64,000 nt of DNA, taken from contig NZ_JAUSTI010000008.1 in the NCBI RefSeq assembly GCF_030812775.1, forward strand, positions 285,895-349,894, in the 5' to 3' direction. This stretch comes from Paenibacillus tundrae (GTDB taxonomy: Bacteria > Bacillota > Bacilli > Paenibacillales > Paenibacillaceae). The notes under the pieces are model-generated. The model saw only the letters and a list, made by a program, of their open reading frames with translations. It was not told the DNA's origin and did no database searches. Shown piece by piece: positions 36,838 through 46,606 of the stretch (positions are counted from its first letter, which is position 1; the number at the start of each line of letters is the position of its first letter). The position numbers were made by a program, and so were the translations under genes.

Positions 36838-37827
36838 ATGAAAGCTATGATCCATGCTCAGCATATCGGACGCCAAGGTCTTCAATTCTCAACAACAACA
36901 GCCCAAGCACCGGGGGAGGGCGAGGTACAAATACAATTGAAATCCGCTGGAATTAACCACCGTGATCTGTTTATTATGGCAGCACGTACCGCTCAGGACG
37001 AGCCACTCATTCTTGGATCGGATGGGGCAGGAATCATTGTCGAGATCGGAACAGGTGTGCATGGTTTATCTGTAGGGGACGCAGTTGTAATCCATCCAAC
37101 CCTTCATTGGGAGCATGCTGTTGATGTGCCTACCGTACCCGATATAGTAGGTGGCCCTACCCATGGAACTCTCGCACAATATATTACGCTACCTGCTAGA
37201 AATGCCTTGCCCAAACCTTCTCATCTATCATGGGAGGAAGCAGGTGTGTTATCTCTTTCAGCCTTGACCGCGTACCGGGCCTTATTTACTCGTGGTGCGC
37301 TTCAGCCGGGCGAACATATTCTAATTCCGGGGATCGGCGGAGGTGTAGCAACGTATGCCCTGCTCATGGCTGTTGCCGCAGGTGCCAAAGTAACGGTTAC
37401 TTCAAGAAGCGAGGCTAAGAGAAAACAGGCTCTTCACTTGGGTGCCTCCCAAGCATTAGATAGTCATGAAGATTGGCATCTCAAAGGCGATCTTGAACCG
37501 GTTGACATGATTTTGGATAGCATCGGACAAGCGATGTTCCCGAAATATTTTGATATAATTAGACCAGGTGGACGCATCGTCATGTACGGTGCAAGCTCAG
37601 GAGATGATCTGACGGTGCCAATCCGTTCAATCTTTTTCCCACAAGTTAGCCTGATCGGAACCTCTATGGGTAGCCGTGAAGAGTTTGTACAGATGCTGCA
37701 ATGGCTGGAGGAACATGACATTCATCCAGTGATCGATCGGATCTATTCGTTACAGGATACTGTTGAAGCGTTCGAACGTATGGCTAATGGAGAGCAGTTT
37801 GGCAATCTCGCCATCCTTGTGGAGTGA
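36838..37827 (+). CDS. zinc-independent quinone-oxidoreductase-type dehydrogenase
   Basis: A 329-residue medium-chain dehydrogenase/reductase. The N-terminal GroES-like domain lacks the catalytic Cys/His and the four structural cysteines (AGINHRDLFIMAA where zinc enzymes have CG-x-D/H), so it is a zinc-free form related to YogA/quinone oxidoreductase. The nucleotide fold is IPGIGGGVATYALLMAVAAGAKV. It should reduce a quinone or enone with NADPH. ATG 36838 follows AGGGAGGAAAAACAGAG; the longer frame to 36718 has no ribosome site. Likely regulated by the divergent LysR. Confidence 0.82.
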   Translation: MKAMIHAQHIGRQGLQFSTTTAQAPGEGEVQIQLKSAGINHRDLFIMAARTAQDEPLILGSDGAGIIVEIGTGVHGLSVGDAVVIHPTLHWEHAVDVPTVPDIVGGPTHGTLAQYITLPARNALPKPSHLSWEEAGVLSLSALTAYRALFTRGALQPGEHILIPGIGGGVATYALLMAVAAGAKVTVTSRSEAKRKQALHLGASQALDSHEDWHLKGDLEPVDMILDSIGQAMFPKYFDIIRPGGRIVMYGASSGDDLTVPIRSIFFPQVSLIGTSMGSREEFVQMLQWLEEHDIHPVIDRIYSLQDTVEAFERMANGEQFGNLAILVE

Positions 37828-37892
37828 CAGTTGAGTTAGATAGAGCCTCATTCGTAGATGACAATAACAGAAAAATTTTTGGGGGTGCACAT

Positions 37893-38123
37893 ATGACTAA
37901 TGTTGCTCGTGTAGAGCTAATCGAATGGGTTCGTAAGCTAATGAACGCGGAAGGAACAGAGGCTGAGTTAGATGATATGTTAAATGAGCTACAGCAACAG
38001 TTGCCTTATGCAGAGATCAGCAATCTCATTTACTGGGATGATCGAGACCTGTCTCCTGAGCAGATCGTAGAAGAAGCACTCGCTGCCCGCCCTATCCAGC
38101 TTCCGCCCCCGTCCCAATCTTAA
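37893..38123 (+). CDS. colicin-E/pyocin-type DNase immunity protein homologue
   Basis: A 76-residue acidic protein that follows the E-colicin immunity fold through most of its length: ELIEWVRKLMNAEGTEAELDDMLNELQ (helices I-II), a short helix carrying SNLIYWDDRDLSPEQIVEE, against the colicin pattern S-D-L-I-Y-Y-P...D-S-P-x-x-I-V. That helix III Ser-x-x-Ile-Tyr element is the DNase contact in known immunity proteins. No colicin-like DNase is nearby. GGGGGTG precedes ATG 37893, favouring this start over the frame opening at 37824. It is followed at 22 bases by an unknown gene. Confidence 0.75.
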   Translation: MTNVARVELIEWVRKLMNAEGTEAELDDMLNELQQQLPYAEISNLIYWDDRDLSPEQIVEEALAARPIQLPPPSQS

Positions 38124-38145
38124 GGATAAGGAGGCAACGCCTACA

Positions 38146-38535
38146 ATGACGGATGTACCCGATAACAGTAACCATGAACGAGACGATCATAATGAACTTG
38201 GCGAGCACTCAACCCGCCCGATTCACCTTACCCAAGGGGAGATCAACGCACTGGAGAAAGCCATTATGTATCTCAAGTTTGAATGCAACGAGACCGATTC
38301 CCTCCTTTACGCTGGTAGCCCCTTACTGAACAGCGTATTGGAAAAGGCGCGTGATGCAAGTAGATTCGGAGAGTTCGCGAAAGACCTTCACTCTCGCCCT
38401 AATGAATATGCAGAGACATTCATGCGTGACAAGTTAGAACGCTCCTACGCAGAAGAATTAGCACCGCGGGAGCGATCCACAGTACAGAAGGATGAAATTC
38501 TGCGAGCATGTATGTTTCCATATCCGGTGAAATAA
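38146..38535 (+). CDS. unknown acidic helical protein next to immunity gene
   Basis: A 129-residue hydrophilic protein with a disordered, His/Asp/Asn-rich N-terminus (about residues 1-28) and a helical body (EINALEKAIMYLKFECNETDSLL...). I do not recognise a family. AAGGATAAGGAGGCAACG precedes the start, and the gene is 22 bases after the colicin-immunity-like gene and before a strong terminator, so the two form one unit. It is not a nuclease by any motif I can see. Confidence 0.62.
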   Translation: MTDVPDNSNHERDDHNELGEHSTRPIHLTQGEINALEKAIMYLKFECNETDSLLYAGSPLLNSVLEKARDASRFGEFAKDLHSRPNEYAETFMRDKLERSYAEELAPRERSTVQKDEILRACMFPYPVK

Positions 38536-38536
38536 A

Positions 38537-38573
38537 AAAATCTCTATACTCGTAGTTTGAGTATAGAGATTTC
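38537..38573. terminator. intrinsic terminator
   Basis: AAATCTCTATACTC and GAGTATAGAGATTT pair (14 bp) across a short loop with T-rich sequence following. It ends the immunity-like unit and can serve the convergent SLH gene. Confidence 0.85.
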
Positions 38574-38653
38574 TTCTTCATGTTTAGATTAAGGAGACGT
38601 TTGATTCAATTCATTAGAACGACTGGTCACTATCCCTTGTGATTGATCACAAC

Positions 38654-41600
38654 TTAGGGATTATGATAGCCGATATACTGTATAGTTCCTTTCGGAAACT
38701 CGTTCCATTCACCTGTTAACGAGAATTGCTGTGAACCTGTATAGATGCCACCTTTGCGAACAATGGTTCCGCCAGCAGGCATAAATCTATCATGTGAATC
38801 GGGGTCACCTAATACATCCACAACTCGTCCATCCTTTTTGAGAACCAATGCAACGACATTATACTCATTCGGATTTAAAGGATTATATAATGACAGGAAA
38901 TCATTAACATATCCAAAGTGAGTTTCATCCATAAAATCGTAATATGTCTCATTAACATATACCCCAGGTACATTAGCATAAATATCAAATAAATTCTTTG
39001 TAACTATTCTCTTTGTGGAGGTTTGGTTCATCCATTGATGCACTTCCAATTGATACCCTGACGCTTTGAGGGACGGGTCGCCTCCTCCTGTGTAATGCAC
39101 TTGCACAACAACTTTCTCAGCTCCTGCATCCACATATTGCGAGAAGAATAGCTCTGGCGTTCCTTGAGCTGTCGAATTCACCTGAACCACTACAGCTCGG
39201 CCATCATTACCGATAATCCAGAATAATAGCGGAGATACGGTTAAGGGAATTTGAGAAGAAGTAATAATATCTGGCCCTGTAAAGGTCGAGTATGCCGTAC
39301 CGCTGTAGAGTTGGAAGCTCGATTGACCAGGAAACCAATTGGACGCTGCAAAGGTCAGCGGATCTCTTACACCTGACTTGGTGCTAATCTGTATCACACC
39401 ACCGTTCACCAGAGTAGCGGTACGAACATTAAAGGTGTAATCCACCGTCCCACCTTTTCCATCATTCGCAGTCACCGTTAAGGGAGCAACCGTGTTCCCT
39501 GTTCCTGGTTTCAGCGTCAGAAGACCACCATTGATACTAGCATCCACCGCTTCGTTCGAACTGTTGCTAATGGTGAATTGTAACGGATCTCCGTCGGGAT
39601 CACTAAACAACTGGCTCAGGTCAAATGTACGGTCGTTCGTTACATTCGGCGTTAAGACCTGTTCGTGAATGGCACTTACAACCTCAGGTACCGTGTTAGA
39701 GCCAGCATGTTCCCCTTGTACAACCAATCCTACGAGTGCTTGTTGACTTCGCCCGCTTTGATCATGCAGCATGAATAATATCTTCGTATTCCCCTCCGCA
39801 ACAGGGGTGATCTTCACCTGTAAACCGTCAGTAGATACGGTAGCTATGTTTTCATTTAGTGTTATAGCATTGACTGACAATGTATTTGCATCAAAGCCCG
39901 ATAGATATGGAGCAAGATCCATATCCAGAGTAGTCCAAGGCCATGTGATGGTTTGATCTGGAATAGTAGCAATCGTTCCATCTTCGACCACCACTATGTC
40001 TATATATCCTACGGCCTCTTTTCCTTGAGGATCACTTGCAACAATTTTAATTTTCGTTGTACCAGCCTGAATTGCACGTAGAGTCAACATATTGCTCGTT
40101 ACGCTTGGTTCCAGCATCGATACATCATCGGGATTGTCCAAGGATGCAACGTAGTTCAATGCTTCGCCCTCTGGATCTATGAAATAGTTAGACAAGTCAA
40201 TGATCTGATCGCTTTTTCCAAGAACAACGAACTGCTTGGGTGGGCTATCTGTCAGAATGGGAGGCTGATTCGGTATGGACAACACCTCTACCTCGAATGA
40301 TCCATTCACGATTCCTCCATTACCATCACTCACGGTGTATGAAACGGTGTAGGTTCCAAGTTGGAGTGCAGATAAGTTCAATACCCCCGCAATCTCTTCA
40401 ACAGCAAGGCCATCTGGGTTGGAAGAGGATGCCTTATACGTTAAAGGATCACCATCTGGGTCTGTATAATGCTCATTTAAGTTTGTCCCAGGGATTACAT
40501 CCCCTAGGTATACATTAACTTTTGTCGGAATTGCGCCTACAGGTTCACGGTTAATATGTGGTAGAACAACAATTCTAAGATCCACTTCTGTAACACCCGT
40601 ACTGCCGTCATCGGCAACCTGCTGATCATTCACCTTAACTTTTAGTACAGTCTCTCCTACCTTTTTGGGTGTTAATTTCAGTATCGTGCCGTTCACTTCT
40701 GTACCAACGATGTCTGTGTCCATATTGGTTACACTGTACAGCAGCTCTGATTCATATTTTTCATCATCCATGAAATAAACACTAAGATCCACGTTCTTGC
40801 TGTCTGATTCCGCATGAAGTTCTTGATCTGGAATAGGTGATGCAAATGGTGATGCGTTTACGTTAACCTCAAATGTGGATCTTAATCTTTTGCCTCGACC
40901 ATCATTCGATGCAATCGTAATTGTAGCCATACCGTGCTCTAATGGAATAATATTTAATTGACTTCCCGTAAGCGCAACCTTGGCAACGGACGATTTGGAC
41001 GAACTAACAGTATACGATATCACATCACCATCCGGGTCGGTCACATATTCGTTAAGGTTTAATGTTGCCGCCTGCCCATTGCCCGTCAATTTGCGATTTT
41101 CGAATGGCTTGATTAGTTCAGGCGAACGATTCGCCACAACGGGAGGTGATTCACTACCACCACCACTGCTACTGCCAGTGCCTGCTCCACTTGTTCCTCC
41201 AGAAGAAGACGATGTTAGTGTTGTAGTTGTGGTTGTTCCTGTATTGCCACTTACTGCTGAAGAGGTTACTCCCGCAGCCAATGAAATATCAGACACCTTT
41301 ACATTGCCAGCTACATTAATCCGGGAAGCAGGATTGTTAACTTGAAGCTGTTGGACGGTACCTGCAGCATTCAAGCTTATTGCACCCGTCCCCTCTACTT
41401 TAAGTTGCTGGATCGCAACGTTACCATTCAGTTGCAAAGGCTTCGTTGAATCCAGAACAACCGTATTGATAGCTCCTTGTAGCTCTACTTGGCTTGCCCC
41501 TTCAACAATTGTTAACAGCGGAAGAGTTGCGGTCGCTGCGATATCAATCGTGCTATTGGATTCCACACTCACCTCTTGAGCACTGGTATTGCCCGTAAGC

Positions 41601-42736
41601 GCAACATGCACATCGGTTTTGTTAATACCTACAGTGTTCAGAACGGAGTTATCAAATACAACCGTATTGGGATCACCACCATGAACCAACACGGACTGTT
41701 CTACTTTAATATTCTGGGCGTAAAAATCATGCTCCATCTCAGGGGCAATTGTCAGCTTGCCTTTCACTGTAAGTCCCTGCACAGAAGTGAAATCTGCCTT
41801 AATCGTCAAATCTCCATTCAATACGGCTCCGTTACCATTCAATAACAGATTATTACTGAATTCTGGTTTACCTTCGGCCGCTTCTAAGCCACCCGTTCTA
41901 ATCTCCAGTTCATTAATTTCAGTAATGGTTCGTTTATAATTCATGAATTTTATTCCAGCTTGGTTCAATATCGCCTTATTGCCTTCATTCAGAAGACTAG
42001 CCACTTGCTCAGAGGCTTGATAGGTGACTCCATTAATCTGCATCTGCTTACCATGAATGGATTGGATTGTAGATAGACGTTTTTCTGGAAACATAGCCGA
42101 CAACAACATTCCGACAGCTTCGCTTCGAACAAGTCCTTGTTTAACTTTAAGATCTCCTTGATACTCGCTTAGAAGATTCGCCTTCTCCGCCGTCTGAATA
42201 TACGGAATCGCCCATGAACTTGCCCCTTTCCAATCCGAGGAAAGAGGCTTCTTCTGAGCCTCCTCTTTGGCAAAAGAAGTTGCTCTTACCAGAACCGTCA
42301 TAAGCTCTTGTCCCGTAATCGACGCTGTAGGGTGGTAACTCCCTTTAGCATCTCCCTGTAACAGTCCAGCCTGCTTAACCGCTTGAATATACGGTGCTGA
42401 CCAGCTATTCGATGGGACATCGGCAAAAGGTGCTGATGCTTGTTTATTTATCGTTAACCCAAGCGATTGAACCAATATAACCGCTAATTCTTGGCGAGTA
42501 ATCCGATCGTTCGCCCGAACATCTCCATTAGGGTCACCTTTAATGATTCCCATTGATACTGCCCTACTCATTGCACTGCTCAACTTCATGTTGGTGGAAT
42601 CTTGCGCAACCGTTGATACGCCGGACGCAGACATAGCCTGCGCCCCTGACTTATCATATTGTGCAGATACGGGTACAGCGTTGGAAAGTAGTAATGCGAT
42701 CAAGGTGAGCTGTACAGTTCTGATTATTCTAGACAT
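38654..42736 (-). CDS. large SLH-anchored surface protein with cadherin-like repeats
   Basis: A 1360-residue exported wall protein. After a signal peptide ending near ...SAQ (residue ~26), three SLH modules (about residues 48-215, with GDPNGDVRANDRITRQELAVIL and similar) anchor it to secondary wall polymer. Residues ~290-480 are short beta repeats (NGNGAVLNGDLTIKADF..., LKVEGTGAISLNAAGTVQQLQV) like a beta-helix. A Ser/Gly/Thr linker follows near 490-530, then about six cadherin/Ig-like modules, most with D-P-D/E-G-D/E calcium-type motifs. The last ~200 residues resemble a lamin-tail-like beta domain. It follows the second SLH gene by 33 bases, likely one transcript. Confidence 0.82.
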   Translation of the reverse strand: MSRIIRTVQLTLIALLLSNAVPVSAQYDKSGAQAMSASGVSTVAQDSTNMKLSSAMSRAVSMGIIKGDPNGDVRANDRITRQELAVILVQSLGLTINKQASAPFADVPSNSWSAPYIQAVKQAGLLQGDAKGSYHPTASITGQELMTVLVRATSFAKEEAQKKPLSSDWKGASSWAIPYIQTAEKANLLSEYQGDLKVKQGLVRSEAVGMLLSAMFPEKRLSTIQSIHGKQMQINGVTYQASEQVASLLNEGNKAILNQAGIKFMNYKRTITEINELEIRTGGLEAAEGKPEFSNNLLLNGNGAVLNGDLTIKADFTSVQGLTVKGKLTIAPEMEHDFYAQNIKVEQSVLVHGGDPNTVVFDNSVLNTVGINKTDVHVALTGNTSAQEVSVESNSTIDIAATATLPLLTIVEGASQVELQGAINTVVLDSTKPLQLNGNVAIQQLKVEGTGAISLNAAGTVQQLQVNNPASRINVAGNVKVSDISLAAGVTSSAVSGNTGTTTTTTLTSSSSGGTSGAGTGSSSGGGSESPPVVANRSPELIKPFENRKLTGNGQAATLNLNEYVTDPDGDVISYTVSSSKSSVAKVALTGSQLNIIPLEHGMATITIASNDGRGKRLRSTFEVNVNASPFASPIPDQELHAESDSKNVDLSVYFMDDEKYESELLYSVTNMDTDIVGTEVNGTILKLTPKKVGETVLKVKVNDQQVADDGSTGVTEVDLRIVVLPHINREPVGAIPTKVNVYLGDVIPGTNLNEHYTDPDGDPLTYKASSSNPDGLAVEEIAGVLNLSALQLGTYTVSYTVSDGNGGIVNGSFEVEVLSIPNQPPILTDSPPKQFVVLGKSDQIIDLSNYFIDPEGEALNYVASLDNPDDVSMLEPSVTSNMLTLRAIQAGTTKIKIVASDPQGKEAVGYIDIVVVEDGTIATIPDQTITWPWTTLDMDLAPYLSGFDANTLSVNAITLNENIATVSTDGLQVKITPVAEGNTKILFMLHDQSGRSQQALVGLVVQGEHAGSNTVPEVVSAIHEQVLTPNVTNDRTFDLSQLFSDPDGDPLQFTISNSSNEAVDASINGGLLTLKPGTGNTVAPLTVTANDGKGGTVDYTFNVRTATLVNGGVIQISTKSGVRDPLTFAASNWFPGQSSFQLYSGTAYSTFTGPDIITSSQIPLTVSPLLFWIIGNDGRAVVVQVNSTAQGTPELFFSQYVDAGAEKVVVQVHYTGGGDPSLKASGYQLEVHQWMNQTSTKRIVTKNLFDIYANVPGVYVNETYYDFMDETHFGYVNDFLSLYNPLNPNEYNVVALVLKKDGRVVDVLGDPDSHDRFMPAGGTIVRKGGIYTGSQQFSLTGEWNEFPKGTIQYIGYHNP

Positions 42737-42769
42737 AGAGGTGCTCCTTCAAAATGTAGTCATTCCGTA

Positions 42770-45241
42770 TTAGGGCGTAGGATTGGTGGATGTATAGTTG
42801 CCTAGACCCCCATATTGGTTAGCACCTTGTTCAACCCATTGGGTTGCATCATAGGATGTGTCTCCATGCACAACGCCGGTTGTTCGTGTAATCGATTGAG
42901 CCGGTTTCATCATGGCAGTATCCAGCGGGTTGTCCTGACCATTTTGATAGAGTTGTAAGATAAACTCTTGAGGACTCTGCTTGTCTACGTTAAAGGAAAT
43001 AAAGTATTGATCATCCTCATCTAACGGAAAGAGTGTAGAATTATCGGCAATGACCAACGTTTTATTAGGTCCAATTGTTGTACCAATATCAAACGTAATC
43101 AGCTCCCTACCATCACCACGTGTAATAGAGTAACTGGATAGCTCGATTGTTTTGGATGTCGGATTATATAGTTCAATTGCTTGAGTTTCCTCATCTCCCC
43201 ATATAACCTCCGAAATAAACAGTCCCTTGCCTGCATCCGGATCTGCCACATTAACCGTAAATGTAGTCTGAGTGCTTAGAAAAGTAGGGTCAGTAGCTTT
43301 CACTGTAATCGTTGCTGAACCAGCTTTATCCTTGAAATTTAACGTCAACGTATCTGCTTGCACACTCGTCTCTACTACTGACGGGTCAGAAGAAACTGCC
43401 GTATACGTGAGGGCATCTCCGTTTATATCACCAAACACACCTGTCAATTGAACCGGTTTACTCACTGTACCCAAATCAACATTCACCGTATCCAGTGTCT
43501 TTAACACATGAGGTGGGAAGTTAGGGAATGGAGGTATAATGATGGGTGGGAACGTTGGAAATGGCGGGAATGTTGGAATCGGCGGCATTGGTGGTAAGAG
43601 AACCGGCGTAACCACGTAACTGAAAGAAGCCGTTACACTACCTCCTTTGCCATCAGTAGCTTTTACCTTAACCGTTGTAGTCCCCTCTGATATAGGTAAA
43701 ATCCCTAACGTTGAACCCTGGATACTTGCATTAGCGATGCCCTGATTGATCTCCGTAATTTCATAACTCAATTCATCCTCATCCGGATCGGAAAATACAG
43801 TCGTAAGATCGATCTGTTGGACAAGACTTCCCACAACCACCGTTCTATCCGTAATAGCGGCTTTGACAACAGGCGATTGATTTTCCGGAGTCGGGGGTAC
43901 AACAACAGGTGGTTCCGGTTCCGGTTGCGGCTCTGGCTGCGGTTCTGGTTCTGGTTGTGGCTGCGGTTGTGGTACCGGCGTTGGTGATGGAGATGGCGCT
44001 GGCGAACCGCTTGATGAACCTGATGAACCTCCACTTGAAGTGCTCATTCCCTGATTACTGGATGGAGCACTCGCAGAAGGCGTATTACGAATGATCTGTG
44101 AGGCTACTCCGCCTTGTGGAAGCGTAACTTTGTCCGTTTTTACACTCGTAGGCAGTTGAATGATGGACTTTACATCTTTCAGCACAATTTCTTTCCACGT
44201 ACCGGTTCCGAGAACAGTCACTTTGTCTGTTGTATCTACCGTCACAGCATTGATATCACAATCAATCGTGATTGAAACTACACCTGGTTTCAAAATAACC
44301 TGGGACAATGTATCGGCTTTCAAGGTAACATGATCTGCTGACACGGAAACGGTTCCTTGATAGGAGCTCCCTTTCAGATCTAAGATGATGGAATCTTTAG
44401 CCGTGCCTGCCTGGGTAACCTGAATCTCGGACACCGAAGATAGATTACGTGTGCGTGCGTCATACGTGATGACAGCGTTCTGTAATGCTGCTTGGCTTTT
44501 CTCATTCAAAATACTCTTCAATTCCTTACTAATGACGAAAGGACGTCCGTCTACGTAGGCAACATCGCCGTCTAATTTCGTTAACGAGGCTGTCCGCTCT
44601 CCCGTCTGGAATACGTCTACCAAAACTTTGGCAATATCTTGCCGTTCCACATAGGCTTTGGATTCGAACTTACCTTCACTTGACTCCAACAAGCCCAGCT
44701 TCAACGCTGTATGTACCTGTTCTTTGGCCCAACCACTCACTGTAGCTTCGTCCGAAAGCGTCTGTTCTTGGCCGCCCTTGACACCTTGTGTTTCTGTGAT
44801 TCTTACCAAAATTGATGCAAGCTCTTCCCGGCGAATTGGATCATTAGCACGGAAGTTCCCGGATTTATCTCCAGTCATCCATCCTGCTTTTTGGATGGCT
44901 TCAATATAAGGCGCAGCCCAATCTGAATTTTTGACCCCAGTATTCAATGTTTCTTGAATAGTTAACTGTGATGCTTTGGCTAACAATACAGCCATCTCTC
45001 TGCGAGTCAAATGCTGGCGTGGATGGAATGACCCATCCGGATAGCCTGAAATCAATCCTTGATTAACCGCTTCCTGCACCGCTTGCAGAGAAGTGGAACG
45101 AATCTCCGTTTGATCGGTAAAAATTGACGTTGCTTGGCTCTGTGCTCCTCCTGATAAGTCTGCTGCATTAGCGAGTTGAGTACTCGACAGCACGCCCACT
45201 AAAACCGAAGTCAGCAATACTTTTTTCCAATCCTGATTCAT
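42770..45241 (-). CDS. SLH-anchored surface protein with lamin-tail domain
   Basis: An 823-residue exported protein. The signal peptide (MNQDWKKVLLTSVLVGVLSS...) is followed by three SLH modules (about 45-230). A short beta-repeat region (about 285-390) mirrors the one in the neighbouring protein. A low-complexity Pro/Gln/Glu linker (about 417-447) precedes two cadherin-like modules split by a Pro/Phe-rich spacer. The C-terminal lamin-tail domain runs from ~675 (GLFISEVIWGDEETQAIELYNPTSKTIELSSY) to the end. The start is ATG 45241 after GGGAGGAAAC; the longer frame lacks a signal peptide start. First gene of a probable two-gene surface operon. Confidence 0.84.
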   Translation of the reverse strand: MNQDWKKVLLTSVLVGVLSSTQLANAADLSGGAQSQATSIFTDQTEIRSTSLQAVQEAVNQGLISGYPDGSFHPRQHLTRREMAVLLAKASQLTIQETLNTGVKNSDWAAPYIEAIQKAGWMTGDKSGNFRANDPIRREELASILVRITETQGVKGGQEQTLSDEATVSGWAKEQVHTALKLGLLESSEGKFESKAYVERQDIAKVLVDVFQTGERTASLTKLDGDVAYVDGRPFVISKELKSILNEKSQAALQNAVITYDARTRNLSSVSEIQVTQAGTAKDSIILDLKGSSYQGTVSVSADHVTLKADTLSQVILKPGVVSITIDCDINAVTVDTTDKVTVLGTGTWKEIVLKDVKSIIQLPTSVKTDKVTLPQGGVASQIIRNTPSASAPSSNQGMSTSSGGSSGSSSGSPAPSPSPTPVPQPQPQPEPEPQPEPQPEPEPPVVVPPTPENQSPVVKAAITDRTVVVGSLVQQIDLTTVFSDPDEDELSYEITEINQGIANASIQGSTLGILPISEGTTTVKVKATDGKGGSVTASFSYVVTPVLLPPMPPIPTFPPFPTFPPIIIPPFPNFPPHVLKTLDTVNVDLGTVSKPVQLTGVFGDINGDALTYTAVSSDPSVVETSVQADTLTLNFKDKAGSATITVKATDPTFLSTQTTFTVNVADPDAGKGLFISEVIWGDEETQAIELYNPTSKTIELSSYSITRGDGRELITFDIGTTIGPNKTLVIADNSTLFPLDEDDQYFISFNVDKQSPQEFILQLYQNGQDNPLDTAMMKPAQSITRTTGVVHGDTSYDATQWVEQGANQYGGLGNYTSTNPTP

Positions 45242-45561
45242 GTACGTTTCCTCCCAAAGAAACTTCATTTTCGGCACATAGCTTATCAGGATGTTCTGAA
45301 CAAATTCTGAACAGAAATGCTAACAGTAGTTCCAATTTAAAGGAGCTTCTTCAACATGATTTTCTGAAGTTTCATTTAACATTGAAGATGGATGCAGGGT
45401 TTATTTTTTTTATTAATAATGGGTCTGAAATAAATTCAAATTTAGAAAATATTCTTTTTTTGAAATAACGTGCCTCTATCTAAAAATCCGTTATAATGGT
45501 AAGAACTTGGCGAGATTGGTAAGTTTATGTATTCATACAACTTAGTCATTGGAGGACGATT
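45242..45561. other. divergent promoter region, SLH operon / FNT gene
   Basis: A 320-base AT-rich gap. A TATAAT hexamer occurs at 45492-45497, upstream of the plus-strand channel gene, but without a convincing -35 at 17 bases. A short direct repeat TTCTGAACA lies at about 45294-45314. No gene seen. Confidence 0.45.
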
Positions 45562-46350
45562 ATGGAAACGGAAGGTTTGCGGAATGTCGAGAGTTTAGCC
45601 TTGAAGAAACATAAGATTTTCAAACAGAGCTTGATGCGCTACATCGCACGCTCGATGCTGGCGAGTATGTTCATCGGGTTTGGGGTAATCGTTGCATTTA
45701 AGACAGGGAACTTCTTCTATATGGAACAATCCCCGTTTACATACCCAATGGCGGCAATCACGTTTGGAGCAGCCATCATTCTGATTGCCTACGGTGGTGG
45801 TGACCTATTTACAGGCAATACGTTCTATTATACGTATGCTGCACTACGCAAGAAGCTACGCTGGCTTGAAGTGGTGAAGCTATGGATTGCAAGCTACAGT
45901 GGGAATCTCATGGGTGCGGCAGTATTTGCCCTATTAATCTATCTCACCGGTTTGTTTGATTCAGCTCAAGTTAATGGCTTCCTGCTCAGTGTGGTTGAAC
46001 ATAAAATGGAGGCTCCCACGATGCAGCTGTTCTTCCGAGGCATTCTATGTAACTGGCTGGTATGTCTAGCGTTCTTCGTACCGATGTTTATGAAAGAGAA
46101 CGGCGCCAAAATGTTCGCCATGATGCTCTTTGTTTTCTGTTTCTTCATCTCGGGATATGAACATAGCATAGCTAACATGTGTACTTTTGCGATTGCTCTG
46201 GTGCTGAATCATCCGGGGACAATTTCGTTCGGAGGCGTGCTCCACAATCTGGTTCCGGTCACACTGGGCAATCTGGTCGGCGGTGTATTCTTAATGGGCT
46301 TTATGTATTACACCGTGAACAAACCATTTTTAGATGAGGAGACACATTAA
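45562..46350 (+). CDS. formate/nitrite transporter (FNT) family channel
   Basis: A 262-residue membrane protein with six helices. It has the FNT hallmarks GGGDLFTGNTFYY (slit/P-loop region, about residue 75), a ...SGNLMGA... segment near 115, NWLVCLAF near 160, GYEHSIANM with the central conserved His, and a final LGNLVGGVFLMG. It conducts formate, nitrite or a related small monovalent anion; the ion cannot be told. GGAGGACGATT precedes ATG 45562. Monocistronic. Confidence 0.88.
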   Translation: METEGLRNVESLALKKHKIFKQSLMRYIARSMLASMFIGFGVIVAFKTGNFFYMEQSPFTYPMAAITFGAAIILIAYGGGDLFTGNTFYYTYAALRKKLRWLEVVKLWIASYSGNLMGAAVFALLIYLTGLFDSAQVNGFLLSVVEHKMEAPTMQLFFRGILCNWLVCLAFFVPMFMKENGAKMFAMMLFVFCFFISGYEHSIANMCTFAIALVLNHPGTISFGGVLHNLVPVTLGNLVGGVFLMGFMYYTVNKPFLDEETH

Positions 46351-46460
46351 CACCATGACCTAACAATGTAACACAGACATAGGTTGCTTCATCGTGTAAG
46401 CCAGGCAAATGTCCCAAGGACGTGTAAGATCGTTAAGGCATTTGAAATAATAAAAACAGC

Positions 46461-46497
46461 AAAAAACCATCTCAGTCACGATTTGAGATGGTTTTTA
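46461..46497. terminator. bidirectional intrinsic terminator
   Basis: AAAAACCATCTCA and TGAGATGGTTTTT pair across an 8-base loop with A and T runs on both sides. It is downstream of the FNT gene and of the convergent GNAT gene. Confidence 0.85.
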
Positions 46498-46606
46498 GTT
46501 TCTCGCGTTTTTGTAATATTCACTCACCCCACCCGCCCAATTCTACTCCAGAATGTCTTTACCCTCATAAACCATTTTCTCTTTCTTGGTTGATGTGTCG
46601 GCTTGT

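Noticed and set aside
43900..43990. Short tandem repeats that might suggest a CRISPR or VNTR
   Set aside because: They encode the Pro/Gln/Glu linker of the SLH protein in frame; no spacer structure.
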